Part shown: in pieces, positions 1-9,032 of the stretch
How positions within the stretch are numbered: position 1 is the first letter of the stretch
How the letters are laid out: each line of letters starts with the position of its first letter
Assembly: GCA_017616695.1 (NCBI GenBank)
Contig: JAFZXN010000046.1
Location: forward strand, 1-43,432
Length of the DNA stretch: 43,432 bases
Reading direction: 5' to 3'
From: Clostridia bacterium
GTDB lineage: Bacteria > Bacillota > Clostridia > Christensenellales > Borkfalkiaceae
Notes under the pieces: generated by a model
Databases searched by the model: none
What the model saw: the letters and a program-made list of their open reading frames with translations, nothing else
Told to the model about the DNA's origin: nothing
Translations under genes and position numbers: made by a program

Positions 1-21
1 CCGAAAGATATCGGCTTTCGG
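1..21. other. Short hairpin at window edge
   Basis: A perfect 7-bp inverted repeat (CCGAAAG / CTTTCGG, 7-nt loop) lies at the very edge. A second small stem, AGCCC-CAC-GGGCT followed by TTTT on the plus strand, lies at about 23-38. Both are downstream of the 3' end of the 1823-aa gene. They may belong to a terminator region, but neither has a convincing U-tract for the minus strand, and the sequence beyond the edge is not visible. Confidence 0.3.
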
Positions 22-94
22 CAGCCCCACGGGCTTTTAAACCATTAAAAAGTTTCGTTTTTTCCGCGCGTTTACCGCGGGGAAAGGCAGGGCT

Positions 95-3000
95 TTAAGC
101 CGCGGCGATAACGGTGGTGCCGCCGAACTTCAAAGCGCCGTTTTCGAACGTGAAGGGGCTGTTCCAACCGTCGAAGGTCGTTTCGGTAAGCGCCGCCATC
201 ATAGCGTCTTGCGAAGCGTAAGAAACGACGTTATCGGTCGAAGTGGTCCCCACCCAATAGTAACCTTTGGAATAAGGAGTGACAACTATCGCGTTCGTTA
301 TCGTCATCGTGCCGGTATTGCCCGTCCAGGTCAAACCGTAGTTCTGGCCGCCGTCAAGGTTGGCAGTAACGTAAACGACGTTTTCAAACGTGGGTGAATG
401 CCATGCGGAAGCGAAAACCGTGCCGGACGTCGTACAAGAAATATAAACGTTTCTTAAAGTCGAACCGTGCGATTCGTTTATAAGGAACTTACCGCCGCCG
501 GAAGCACTTTCCTGCGTGACGTTTACGAAAGCGATATCCCTTATCGTACCCGCGCCGAGGCTGCCGATCAAGTAATTGGCAAGTTTAAGATTGCTTATAA
601 CGTGATTTCTGCCGTCGAGGATACCGATAAAGCCGGTGCTCGTCGTCGAAGCGTATTGAGTCCACGTGCCCATAGCCGTTTCGTTGTTAGCCTCGAAAGA
701 GTTGGCTATAACGTAATAACCGTCGAGCGTAGCGGCGTTGTTTGCGAGCGAGCTGAACTCTTCGTAGTTATGAATGTATTTAGTCACGAACGCGGCGCTT
801 AAAGTATAGATCTTGCTTGCGCTGTAGAAGTTGATAGCCATACCTTCGCTGTAAGTTACGCCCGCGGCGGAATTGAGTTCTGCGGCGGTGATAACGTTGG
901 CGTCGGCAAGCGTGACTTTACTGCCGGAAGCCGTCTTGATGGCGATAATATCGTCTTCAATAGCGGCTATGCCGTGAGCGGAACCGAGTTCGATATCATA
1001 AGTTCCGTTTGCGGTAAGGTCGACGGGTTGAGCTACTACCGTAACGGTAAATTCGGCGGTGTAACCGGTATACAACGTGCTGGTCGCAACGACGACTATT
1101 TCCGTGCCTACTTCGACTGCGCCTACGGTAAGTTCGCCCGTGGCGGCGTCGACAGAAACGTCGGCTATCGCTTCTTTAAGAGCGAAAGTGGCGTTTTCGG
1201 CGGTAATTGTAGCGGAAGTGTTGGCGTAAATTTCGTTGTTGCCGGTGACCGTAAGAACGAATTCCGCAACCAAAGTACCGTTATAATAGAATTTGCCGTT
1301 ATCGAAAGTGAAGGGGCTGTTCCAACCGTCGAAGGTCGTTTCGGTGAGCGCCGCCATCATAGCGTCTTGCGAAGTATAACCGACCGCGTTGGTCTTATTT
1401 ACGGTCGCACCGTAATAGCCGTGACCGCTTGAATAGTTAGCGTCTTTATAGACGGCTATCGTGTTTTTCAACGTCAACGTGCCGGTGCTGCCGGTCTTGA
1501 ACAAACCGCGGTCTGCTTTAGCACTGTCGGTAACGTAAATGACGTTTTCAAACGAAGGAGTATGCCATACGCTATCGAACAGGTTGGTCGTAGTCGTACT
1601 CGTGACGAGAACGTTCTTTACGGTCGCGCCGTGCGTTTCACCAAACATAGGATGACCTGCCGTAGCCTGCGTGAAGTTTACGAAAGCTATATTCTTTATG
1701 GTACATCTGCCGACGCCGCCCATAAATCTGTCGTTTACTTTAAGGTTAGATATGACGTTGTTTCTGCCGTCGAGAATACCGACAAAGCCGGTGGTCTCGG
1801 TGGAAGAATAAGCCGTCCATCTTGCCATAGCCGTTTCGTTATTGGCTTCAAAAGAGTTGGCTATTACGTAATAACCGTCGAGCGTGGAAGAAACGTTCGC
1901 AAGCGCGCTGAACTCTTCGTAGTTATGAATGTATTTAGTCACGAACGCGGCGTTCAAAGAATAAGCCTTGTTTGCCGTATAGAAATTGATAGCCATACCT
2001 TCGCTGTAAGTTACGCCCGCGGCGGAATTGAGTTCGGCGGCGGTGATAACGTTGGCGTCGGCAAGCGTGACTTTGCTGCCGGAAGCCGTCTTGATGGCGA
2101 TAATATCGTCTTCGATAGCGGCTATGCCGTGAGAAGCGCCGAGTTCCATTTCGTAAGTTCCGTTTGCGGTAAGGTCTATCGCTTCGGGAACGACGGTAAT
2201 GGTAACTTCGTCATAGAAATTGGCGTTGATCGTGCTGGTCGCGCGGACGGTGATCTCCGTACCTGCGGGAACGGCGTTACCTACGGTAAGAACGCCCGTG
2301 TCGGCGCCGATAGAAACGCCTTCAACTAAACTCGTGAGTGCGAAAGTGGCGTTGGTGGCGGTAAGCGTCATGCTGTTGCCCGCATATATCTCGTTGCTCG
2401 GAGCGACAAGATCAACGGGAACGGTCACGTCGGCAAGACCGGAACCGGCGGGCAGTTCGCCCTTCCAGCTTATCGCACCGGTAGTCGAGTCATAATCCCA
2501 ATAAGTCGCGTTGAAGTAAGTTTCAAGCGTGAAATCTGCCGAGATAAGCGCCTCATTCAATGCGGAAACCGTTGTGTATTGATAACAACCTACTCTCGTG
2601 TTTGCGGGAGCGTTCCAGCTGTATCTTTCAAGACCGTTGGTGACCGCAAGTATGCCCTTATACGCGCTTGCGGGAAGACCGCCGTAAGACATAAACGCAA
2701 ACGTATCGGCTCTCGTAAGGTTGAACACACAGCCGGTGAAGTAACCTTTATCGCTTGCCGCAACGAGGAAAGCGTTGGTCGAATAGACGTAAACGTCTTT
2801 CAACTGACCGGTGTGGTTTTCGGAAGCGATAACGAAGTTCTGAACGGTGTTGTCGGCATAGCGCGGTTCGATGAATGCAACGTTCTTGATAAGACCGCCA
2901 CCGCCGAGATGATAGAACATACCGCCTTTAGCCGTCAACAGATTCTTAAGATAGTGACCTCTGCCATCGAATACGCCTTTGAAGCCGGTCGAAGAGTCGC

Positions 3001-5566
3001 CGCCCCAACCGCACATATTGTAAGCGGCATCGTTATCGAAAGTGATATCGTTGCCGAGAACGTAATAGCCGGTCACGGTAGCAGCCGTCGCGGGGAGGTC
3101 TGCGTAGCTTCTTATTATCTTGGTGATGAACGCGGCGTTGAGGTTATAAGCCTTGTTTGCCGTGTAGAAGGTGATAGCCATGCCTTCGCTGTAAGTTACG
3201 CCCGCGGCGGAACTCAATTCTGCGGCGGTGATAACGTTGGCGTCGGCAAGAGCCGTTCTCGAGCCGGAAGCCGTCTTGACGGCGATAACGTCGTCTTCGA
3301 TAGCGGCTATACCGTGAGCGGAACCGAGTTCGATATCGTAAGTTCCGTTAGCGGTGAGATCGACGGGTTCCAGAATGACGGTAACGGTAAATTCTTCGCT
3401 CATGGAAGGATCGACCGTGCTGGTAGCTACTACTACGACCGTGGTGTCGGGTTCGACCGCGCCTACGGTGAGAACGCCGGAAGCCGCGTCGATGGAAACG
3501 CCGTCAACGGCTTCTTTCAAAGCAAACGTCGCGTCGGTAGCGGTGAAGGTCATGGAGCCGCCGACGTAAACTTCGTTATTGGGAGCGGTAAGACCTATCG
3601 TAGCACAAACGGCTTTTTGTCCGTTGAAGTATATAGCGTTGTTTTCATAGGTGATGTACGGAGAATCCCAACCGGCGATGACGTTTTCGGTCGCGAGAGC
3701 CGAAAGCATCGCGTTGGTCGTAGCGTAACGCGCAGTCAGCCCGTAAATACTACCGGCTTGGTTTTGACCTGACTTGGTAACGATGATAAGGTTGGAAGTA
3801 GCCGGTTTATACTTATCGCCCATCTTATCGCCTTCGGGACCGTCGCTGGCTCTGTCGTAATACGCAAGATAGTTGCCGCCGACAAAGAGCATATTGTGCA
3901 TATAGCCGTATACGGAGTTGTTATCGGCTCTTACGAAACCGAACATTCTGTCGGAATTTGCGGTGGTAACTACGACGTTTTCGATAGCGCCTTTCATGCA
4001 GCACGATTCGCCCGCGAACAGGAATTTATAAGAAGTGCCCGTGCTTTCCATATTAAGGAAAGCGACGTTTCTTATCGTAGCGGGGTATTGTATCGAACCG
4101 AACAGACCGCCCATCTTGGCGTATCCGCCGCCTGCAACGGTCAGGTTGGTTATAACGTGGCCGCGGCCGTCGAATATTCCCTTGAAACCGTAATTGTTGT
4201 TGGCGTCGGCATTATTGATGTAACCGGCGGAATAACGGAGCATGTATACGGGGTTAGAAGCCGAAGCGGACGCGTCGAAGTCCTGACCTACGATATAGTA
4301 ACCGTCGAGCGTGGTCGCGTCAACGCGCGGGAAGTCTTCCACGCCGTTGATTATCTTGGTGACGACGGCAACTTTGATGCGATAGATATCGGTCTCGGTA
4401 TATGCGTCGAGAACGTAATCGCCGTAAGGCATGGTCTTGATGTAGTCGTTGGCAAAGACGAGTTTGTCGTTTTCGCCGTCGGCGGTGTATTCGAGCGGAG
4501 CGCCGTTATACTTGACTGCGGTAACGTCGGCTACGTAAGTCGCGGCGACGGCGTAGTTTTCGTCGGAAGCAAGCTCGAAGTCGGCGGCGTAAGTCGCGCT
4601 CATATCGTTCAAAGTCCAATAGGGAGCGGTAGCCGTCTTGTTTTCGGTGTAGTTCCATACCGTTTCGGCGGTGATAGCTTCGCCGTCTACGAGCCACGTG
4701 CCTTTATAAAGAGCGGTCTCGGTGTCGGCGGGAACGGCGGGAAGAGTGCCTATAGCCGCGTCGTACGTTACGTCTAACACGGTCTCGCCCAAAGTGAGGG
4801 TATAAGAGTTAGCCGTATAGCGGGCCTCGGCGGTCTTATCCTCGGTGTAGTTCCATACCGTTTCGGCGGTAACGGGCTCGTCGCCGATATACCAACCGGC
4901 AGCGGTGTAACCCGTCTGTTCTCCGATAGCGGGGAGCGTGCCGACGGCGGCGTCGTAAGTTACGTCCAAAACGGTCTCGCCCAAAGTGAGCGTATAGCCG
5001 TTAGCCGTATAACTTGCTTCGGCAGCCATATTCTCGGTGTAGTTCCATACCGTTTCGGCGGTCAGGGGTTCGTCGCCCAGGTACCAGCCGCCCGCGGTGT
5101 AACCGGTCTTGTCGGGAACGGCGGGGAGTTCGCCTACGGCTTCGCCGTAAGTGACGTACAGTTCCGACGTGCCGACGGTAAGTACGTACTCGTTGGCGGT
5201 GTAACGCGCCTCGGCGGTCTTATCCTCGTCGTAATCCCATACGGTCTCGGAAGTTATAGGCTCGTCGCTTACGTACCAGACACCCGTATGCCCCGTCTTG
5301 TCGGGAACGGCGGGAAGAGTGCCGATAGCTTCGCCGTAAGTAACTTCGAGTTCGGTCTCGCCCAAAGTAAGGGTATACTTTTCGGGCTCGGGAGTCGATT
5401 CGGAAGTTTCCTGGCTGTCGAGTGCCGATTCGGTAACGCTTTCGGGCGTCGAATCGGCGGGGGTGCTGTCCTTCTTTACGCCCGGCGTGCCGCATGCCGC
5501 AAGTACGGACGTCGCGGCAAATACGAACAGTGCGAGCAGTAACGGAAGAAGAAGTTTCTTGTTCAT
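95..5566 (-). CDS. Giant modular surface lipoprotein (InlB-like repeats, Ig-like and GLUG-like modules)
   Basis: This is an 1823-aa predicted lipoprotein with a signal peptide and lipobox (LAAC, Cys25), then a Ser/Thr/Glu-rich linker to about residue 60. Residues about 62-325 hold four repeats of about 63 aa that resemble InlB B / Listeria-Bacteroides repeats (YTLTLGET..., VTY, TLPAVPDKTG, ETVW). The rest is four long modules. Each has a GLUG-like beta-helix stretch (FDGRGH, IKNVAF), and the modules are joined by Ig-like segments (NEVY...TFAL...LTVGAV). It ends with the fold and has no LPXTG or transmembrane anchor, so anchoring would be through the N-terminal lipid. It is last in the cluster, 120 bp after the 1107-aa gene, behind a GC-rich hairpin. 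The start is supported by AAAGGAG upstream. A role in binding glycan or substrate outside the cell is inferred from the neighbours. No catalytic motif was seen. Confidence 0.85.
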   Translation of the reverse strand: MNKKLLLPLLLALFVFAATSVLAACGTPGVKKDSTPADSTPESVTESALDSQETSESTPEPEKYTLTLGETELEVTYGEAIGTLPAVPDKTGHTGVWYVSDEPITSETVWDYDEDKTAEARYTANEYVLTVGTSELYVTYGEAVGELPAVPDKTGYTAGGWYLGDEPLTAETVWNYTENMAAEASYTANGYTLTLGETVLDVTYDAAVGTLPAIGEQTGYTAAGWYIGDEPVTAETVWNYTEDKTAEARYTANSYTLTLGETVLDVTYDAAIGTLPAVPADTETALYKGTWLVDGEAITAETVWNYTENKTATAPYWTLNDMSATYAADFELASDENYAVAATYVADVTAVKYNGAPLEYTADGENDKLVFANDYIKTMPYGDYVLDAYTETDIYRIKVAVVTKIINGVEDFPRVDATTLDGYYIVGQDFDASASASNPVYMLRYSAGYINNADANNNYGFKGIFDGRGHVITNLTVAGGGYAKMGGLFGSIQYPATIRNVAFLNMESTGTSYKFLFAGESCCMKGAIENVVVTTANSDRMFGFVRADNNSVYGYMHNMLFVGGNYLAYYDRASDGPEGDKMGDKYKPATSNLIIVTKSGQNQAGSIYGLTARYATTNAMLSALATENVIAGWDSPYITYENNAIYFNGQKAVCATIGLTAPNNEVYVGGSMTFTATDATFALKEAVDGVSIDAASGVLTVGAVEPDTTVVVVATSTVDPSMSEEFTVTVILEPVDLTANGTYDIELGSAHGIAAIEDDVIAVKTASGSRTALADANVITAAELSSAAGVTYSEGMAITFYTANKAYNLNAAFITKIIRSYADLPATAATVTGYYVLGNDITFDNDAAYNMCGWGGDSSTGFKGVFDGRGHYLKNLLTAKGGMFYHLGGGGLIKNVAFIEPRYADNTVQNFVIASENHTGQLKDVYVYSTNAFLVAASDKGYFTGCVFNLTRADTFAFMSYGGLPASAYKGILAVTNGLERYSWNAPANTRVGCYQYTTVSALNEALISADFTLETYFNATYWDYDSTTGAISWKGELPAGSGLADVTVPVDLVAPSNEIYAGNSMTLTATNATFALTSLVEGVSIGADTGVLTVGNAVPAGTEITVRATSTINANFYDEVTITVVPEAIDLTANGTYEMELGASHGIAAIEDDIIAIKTASGSKVTLADANVITAAELNSAAGVTYSEGMAINFYTANKAYSLNAAFVTKYIHNYEEFSALANVSSTLDGYYVIANSFEANNETAMARWTAYSSTETTGFVGILDGRNNVISNLKVNDRFMGGVGRCTIKNIAFVNFTQATAGHPMFGETHGATVKNVLVTSTTTTNLFDSVWHTPSFENVIYVTDSAKADRGLFKTGSTGTLTLKNTIAVYKDANYSSGHGYYGATVNKTNAVGYTSQDAMMAALTETTFDGWNSPFTFDNGKFYYNGTLVAEFVLTVTGNNEIYANTSATITAENATFALKEAIADVSVDAATGELTVGAVEVGTEIVVVATSTLYTGYTAEFTVTVVAQPVDLTANGTYDIELGSAHGIAAIEDDIIAIKTASGSKVTLADANVITAAELNSAAGVTYSEGMAINFYSASKIYTLSAAFVTKYIHNYEEFSSLANNAATLDGYYVIANSFEANNETAMGTWTQYASTTSTGFIGILDGRNHVISNLKLANYLIGSLGAGTIRDIAFVNVTQESASGGGKFLINESHGSTLRNVYISCTTSGTVFASAWHSPTFENVVYVTANLDGGQNYGLTWTGNTGTMTITNAIVVTPYSKGYYWVGTTSTDNVVSYASQDAMMAALTETTFDGWNSPFTFENGALKFGGTTVIAAA
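150..2170 (-). repeat. Long direct repeat inside the 1823-aa lipoprotein gene
   Basis: Bases 150-1010 and 1309-2170 are direct repeats offset by about 1159 bp. They include near-identical blocks, for example the stretch beginning GTGAAGGGGCTGTTCC at 150 and again at 1309, and the block around GTTGGCGTCGGCAAGCGTGA near 896 and 2050. They encode the third and fourth GLUG-like modules. Identity varies along the length, with near-perfect patches, as expected of recent duplication or gene conversion. Confidence 0.75.
2498..3150 (-). repeat. Module shared with the neighbouring lipoprotein gene, copy 1
   Basis: This segment encodes the second GLUG-like module of the 1823-aa protein. It is highly similar at DNA level to 5771-6424 in the adjacent gene, an offset of about 3273 bp. 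The protein stretches around CGWGGDSSTGF, TAKGGMFYHLGGGG and ASENHTGQLKDVYV are the same or nearly so in both. Many of the differences are third-position changes. Confidence 0.8.
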
Positions 5567-5634
5567 AATTTTTCTCCTTTTAAAGAATTCTTTTTATATA
5601 TATAAAATGCCTCGCGACATATGTTTTCTTTATC

Positions 5635-5661
5635 CCGCGGCGGCGGAGTTTGCCGCCGCGG
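5635..5661. other. Strong GC-rich intercistronic hairpin
   Basis: This is a perfect 10-bp stem (CCGCGGCGGC / GCCGCCGCGG) with a 7-nt loop between the 1107-aa and 1823-aa lipoprotein genes. On the minus strand it is followed by GATAAAGAAAA, not a U-tract. It is therefore more likely an mRNA-stability or partial-attenuation hairpin than a classical terminator. An A/T-rich stretch with -10-like sequence lies between it and the downstream start codon. Confidence 0.55.
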
Positions 5662-5686
5662 AACGTTGATTTACAATACCACCCTA

Positions 5687-8600
5687 TCACGACGCCGAAA
5701 CGTCGGTCAACGCAACTCCCGCGGGAAGCGAACCGAGCCAGGTTATCGTTCCCGTTTCAAAGTCGTAGCTCCAATAAGTCGCGTTAAAGTACGTTTCAAA
5801 CGGGAAGTTGCCCGCTTTAAGCGCCGCTTTAAGCGCCGACACGGTAGTATACTGATAGCAGTTGACTCTCGTATTGTCGGGGGCGTTCCAGCTGTAACGC
5901 TCGAGTTTGGAAGTCAATGCGACCACGCCTTTATACGCGCTTGCGGGCAGTCCGCCGTAGGACATGAACGCATAGCCGTCGGCTCTCGTCAGATTGAACA
6001 CGCAGCCCGTGAAGTAGCCCTTGTCGCACGCCGCGACGAGGAAAGCGTTGGTCGAATAAACGTAAACGTCTTTAAGCTGACCGGTGTGGTTTTCGGAAGC
6101 GATAACAAAGTTCATCTCGGTGTTATCTGCAAAACGCGGCTCGATGAAAGCAACGTTCTTGACTACGCCGCCGCCTCCGAGATGATAGAACATTCCGCCT
6201 TTAGCCGTCAACAGATTCTTGAGATAGTGACCTCTGCCGTCGAATACGCCGCGGAAGCCCGTCGAAGAATCGCCGCCCCAGCCGCACATATTGTAAGCGG
6301 TATCGTTATTGAAAGTGATATCGTTGCCGAGAACGTAATAGCCCGTTACGGTAGCCGCCGTCGCGGGAAGGTCTGCGTAACTTCTTATTATCTTGGTGAT
6401 AAACGCCGCGTTGACCGAATAAGCCGCGTTCGCGGTGTACAAGGTTATAGCAAGGTTCTCGCTCCAATCTACGCCCGCCGCCGCGTTGAGTTCGGCCGCA
6501 GTTATAACGTTGGCAGTCGAAAGAACCGTCTTGTCGCCCGCGGTCGTCTTTACGGATATGACGTTGCCCGTTACGTCGCTTATCGAAATCGCGGTGCCGA
6601 GTTCGATATCGTACAAACCGTTAGCGGTGAGATCTATAGGCTTCAAGACGACGAGGACGGTAACTTCTTCTTGCAAAGTTTCGTCCAAAGCGCTCGAAAC
6701 GACTACGGTGATAACGGTGTCGGGAGCGACGTCGCCTACGGTGAGTTCGCCCGTGGTCTCGTTGATAGTTACGCCCGCTATCGGAGCTTTCAGGGAGAAC
6801 GTTGCGGCGACGGCCTCTATCGTGATACTGCTATTTGCATATACCTCGTTGGGATAGACGACGTTCATTTCCACGCCGAACATCTTGTTGCCGTTATATT
6901 CCACTCTCGCGTTCGTGTAGACGAAAGAGCCGTCCCATTCCGCCATATAGTCGTTGCCCATAAGGTCGTATATAAGGTCGGCGGTCGACGCGTAAACGTG
7001 ACAGCCCCTTAAAATGTTGGAGCCGTAACCGAACGGCGCGGAAGCGTCGAAACCTTCGGCGATATATATCGTATCGGTAACGTCGGAATTGTCGGTAAGG
7101 TTCTGGCACATTCTTACGTTGCCCGTGCCGCCCGTGGACTTGAAGATAACGTTTTTGATATGCGACGTGCTGCCGACGTAGTTTATCATCGAAACGGTCG
7201 GGAGTTCGAGATATACGTTTTCAAGGTAAGCGCCCTGAAGTTCGGAAATAAAGCAGTAGACCGATTGCGTCGTCTGGATCGGGTTGATAAACGCAAAGTT
7301 CTTGACGACCGCGTCTTCGCCCACGCCGCTGAAGAGATTTGTGCCGATAGTTATATTCTTTATCGTATGGCCTCTGCCGTCGAATACGCCGCGGAAACCG
7401 TTGGTCGTGAAGCTGTTGCCGCCGCACCAACCGCTCAACGCTTTGGGACAATCGCCGCCGTCGATATCGGCGTCAAGTATATAGTAGCCGTAATGAGCCG
7501 TCAGATGCGCCAAGCCGTATTCCGACATTTTGTTGAGACCTTCGATATCGGTGATAACGAGCGTGGCGAGATCTACCGTCAGTTCGTAGGAAATGCCGTT
7601 GTCGCTGTACAGCGCGAGACCGCCTTTTTCGACGTAACGCTTGGCGTTAGCTTTGAATGCGTTGAGCATTTCTCTTACGGAGACCACGCCCGCGTTGGTG
7701 AGCGTTATGGTAGTCGCGCCGTTGTCGGCGGAGATAGCCGTTACCGTGCCTTCCACGCCCGCGGGCAAAGGAAGATACGTCAAGCCCGTTATGCTGCCGT
7801 CGGAACTTCCTATCTGAACGGTCACGGGATCGAGTTTTACGACCGTCCTTTCGACGGATACGTTTATCCTCGCTATAGCCGTTACGCCGTCGGTCGAAAC
7901 GTATGTTACGTTTATGATCGTTTCGCCCTTTGCGACGGCTTTGACTTTACCCGAAGACGATACGGTGGCGACCGTCTCGTCGGCGCTCGTGTAAGTTAAG
8001 CTCGCGTTATTTACTTTAACGCCGCCTTCGTACACTTCGACGGACAGCTGTTTTTCGGAATAACAGCCCTGCGCGGCGTTATCTCTCGTGAAAATGGTTA
8101 CGTCTGAGTCGCCCGCTCTTAAGTCGATATCGTCCTTGACGTTTAACGAAAAGGTCTCCGTCGGGAAGTTATAGCCGCGGTAATTTACGTTTACGGTCAT
8201 AGTCGTCGAGCCGCCTTTTTTGCCCGTGATCACGCCGTTAGTATCGACCGAAGCTATCGCCTCGTCGTAAATATCGTAAGTCGCGGTATAGCCCGTAACT
8301 TCCTTTCCGTTGTAGCGGACGGTCGTTTTAACGGCGAGCGTGCCGCCTTCGAGAACGTTGAGTTCCTTCTTGTCGTATTCGATAGTCGGCAGGTATTCGC
8401 CGGAAACGACGTTGACTCTTATCCTCGCGCCCTTGCCGTTGCCGTTGATCTGTACGTCGGCTTGACCTATCTTGACGGGGGTGAGATTGCCTTCGTTGTC
8501 GACCTTAACGACGCTTTCGTCAGAAGACGTCCAGCTGAACGGGCCGTCGCAATCGACGATTACGGGCGTAAGTTTATAATTGCCGTAATAATCGACGCTA

Positions 8601-9010
8601 ACGGAATCGGTCGTAAAGGATATCGACGAATTCTGCTTGGGCTCGACTACGTTGACCGTCAGGTTGGCGCTCGCGTTTATGCTGAAAACCGATATGGTCG
8701 CCGTGCCGACGTGCTTTGCCGTTATCAGCCCGTCTTTGTCGACGGAAGCGATATAGCCGTCGGTCGTTTGCCAATAGATATTGCCTTCGACGTTATTAAC
8801 TGAAGGCGTGACTTTCGCCGTCTGACCGACGTAAAGTTCCACAACGTCCTGCGGGAGCTTTATGCTCGGCTCGGTCGAGACCACGCTCGACGTTTCGCCG
8901 CCGTTATTGCCGTTGCCGCCGTTGCCGTTGCCGCCTTCCTCGGGGGTGCAGGCAACGAAACATAAAGCGCATATCGTTACGGCTATAATAAGAAACAAAA
9001 TCTTTTTCAT
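5687..9010 (-). CDS. Large surface lipoprotein with BIG2-type Ig-like domains and GLUG-like modules
   Basis: This is an 1107-aa predicted lipoprotein (lipobox FVAC, Cys21) with a Gly/Asn-rich linker at about 22-40. Residues about 45-390 carry roughly four bacterial Ig-like (BIG2) domains, recognisable by repeats such as SVDKDGLITAKHVGTATISV and VATVSSSGKVKAVAKGETII. From about 400 to the end are two GLUG-like beta-helix modules with an Ig-like segment between them. The last module is nearly identical to module 2 of the neighbouring 1823-aa protein. A good ribosome-binding site (AAGGAGG) supports the start. It lies 22 bp after the DUF4838 gene. Cell-surface display and a role in holding or sensing a glycan are inferred from the cluster; no enzyme motif is visible. 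Confidence 0.85.
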   Translation of the reverse strand: MKKILFLIIAVTICALCFVACTPEEGGNGNGGNGNNGGETSSVVSTEPSIKLPQDVVELYVGQTAKVTPSVNNVEGNIYWQTTDGYIASVDKDGLITAKHVGTATISVFSINASANLTVNVVEPKQNSSISFTTDSVSVDYYGNYKLTPVIVDCDGPFSWTSSDESVVKVDNEGNLTPVKIGQADVQINGNGKGARIRVNVVSGEYLPTIEYDKKELNVLEGGTLAVKTTVRYNGKEVTGYTATYDIYDEAIASVDTNGVITGKKGGSTTMTVNVNYRGYNFPTETFSLNVKDDIDLRAGDSDVTIFTRDNAAQGCYSEKQLSVEVYEGGVKVNNASLTYTSADETVATVSSSGKVKAVAKGETIINVTYVSTDGVTAIARINVSVERTVVKLDPVTVQIGSSDGSITGLTYLPLPAGVEGTVTAISADNGATTITLTNAGVVSVREMLNAFKANAKRYVEKGGLALYSDNGISYELTVDLATLVITDIEGLNKMSEYGLAHLTAHYGYYILDADIDGGDCPKALSGWCGGNSFTTNGFRGVFDGRGHTIKNITIGTNLFSGVGEDAVVKNFAFINPIQTTQSVYCFISELQGAYLENVYLELPTVSMINYVGSTSHIKNVIFKSTGGTGNVRMCQNLTDNSDVTDTIYIAEGFDASAPFGYGSNILRGCHVYASTADLIYDLMGNDYMAEWDGSFVYTNARVEYNGNKMFGVEMNVVYPNEVYANSSITIEAVAATFSLKAPIAGVTINETTGELTVGDVAPDTVITVVVSSALDETLQEEVTVLVVLKPIDLTANGLYDIELGTAISISDVTGNVISVKTTAGDKTVLSTANVITAAELNAAAGVDWSENLAITLYTANAAYSVNAAFITKIIRSYADLPATAATVTGYYVLGNDITFNNDTAYNMCGWGGDSSTGFRGVFDGRGHYLKNLLTAKGGMFYHLGGGGVVKNVAFIEPRFADNTEMNFVIASENHTGQLKDVYVYSTNAFLVAACDKGYFTGCVFNLTRADGYAFMSYGGLPASAYKGVVALTSKLERYSWNAPDNTRVNCYQYTTVSALKAALKAGNFPFETYFNATYWSYDFETGTITWLGSLPAGVALTDVSAS
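5771..6424 (-). repeat. Module shared with the neighbouring lipoprotein gene, copy 2
   Basis: This is the partner of 2498-3150. It encodes the C-terminal GLUG-like module of the 1107-aa lipoprotein. The DNA similarity falls off sharply after about 6424, where the upstream Ig-like segments diverge, so the shared block corresponds to one structural module. Confidence 0.8.
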
Positions 9011-9032
9011 TACTAAATTTCCTCCTTACTTA

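Noticed and set aside
5621-7012. A 463-codon open frame on the plus strand opposite the 1107-aa lipoprotein gene, and similar long frames opposite other cluster genes (for example 2579-3772)
   Set aside because: They are antisense to repeat-rich coding sequence with strong codon bias. Their translations are Arg/Val/Gly-rich without any recognisable domain, and no ribosome-binding sites support them.
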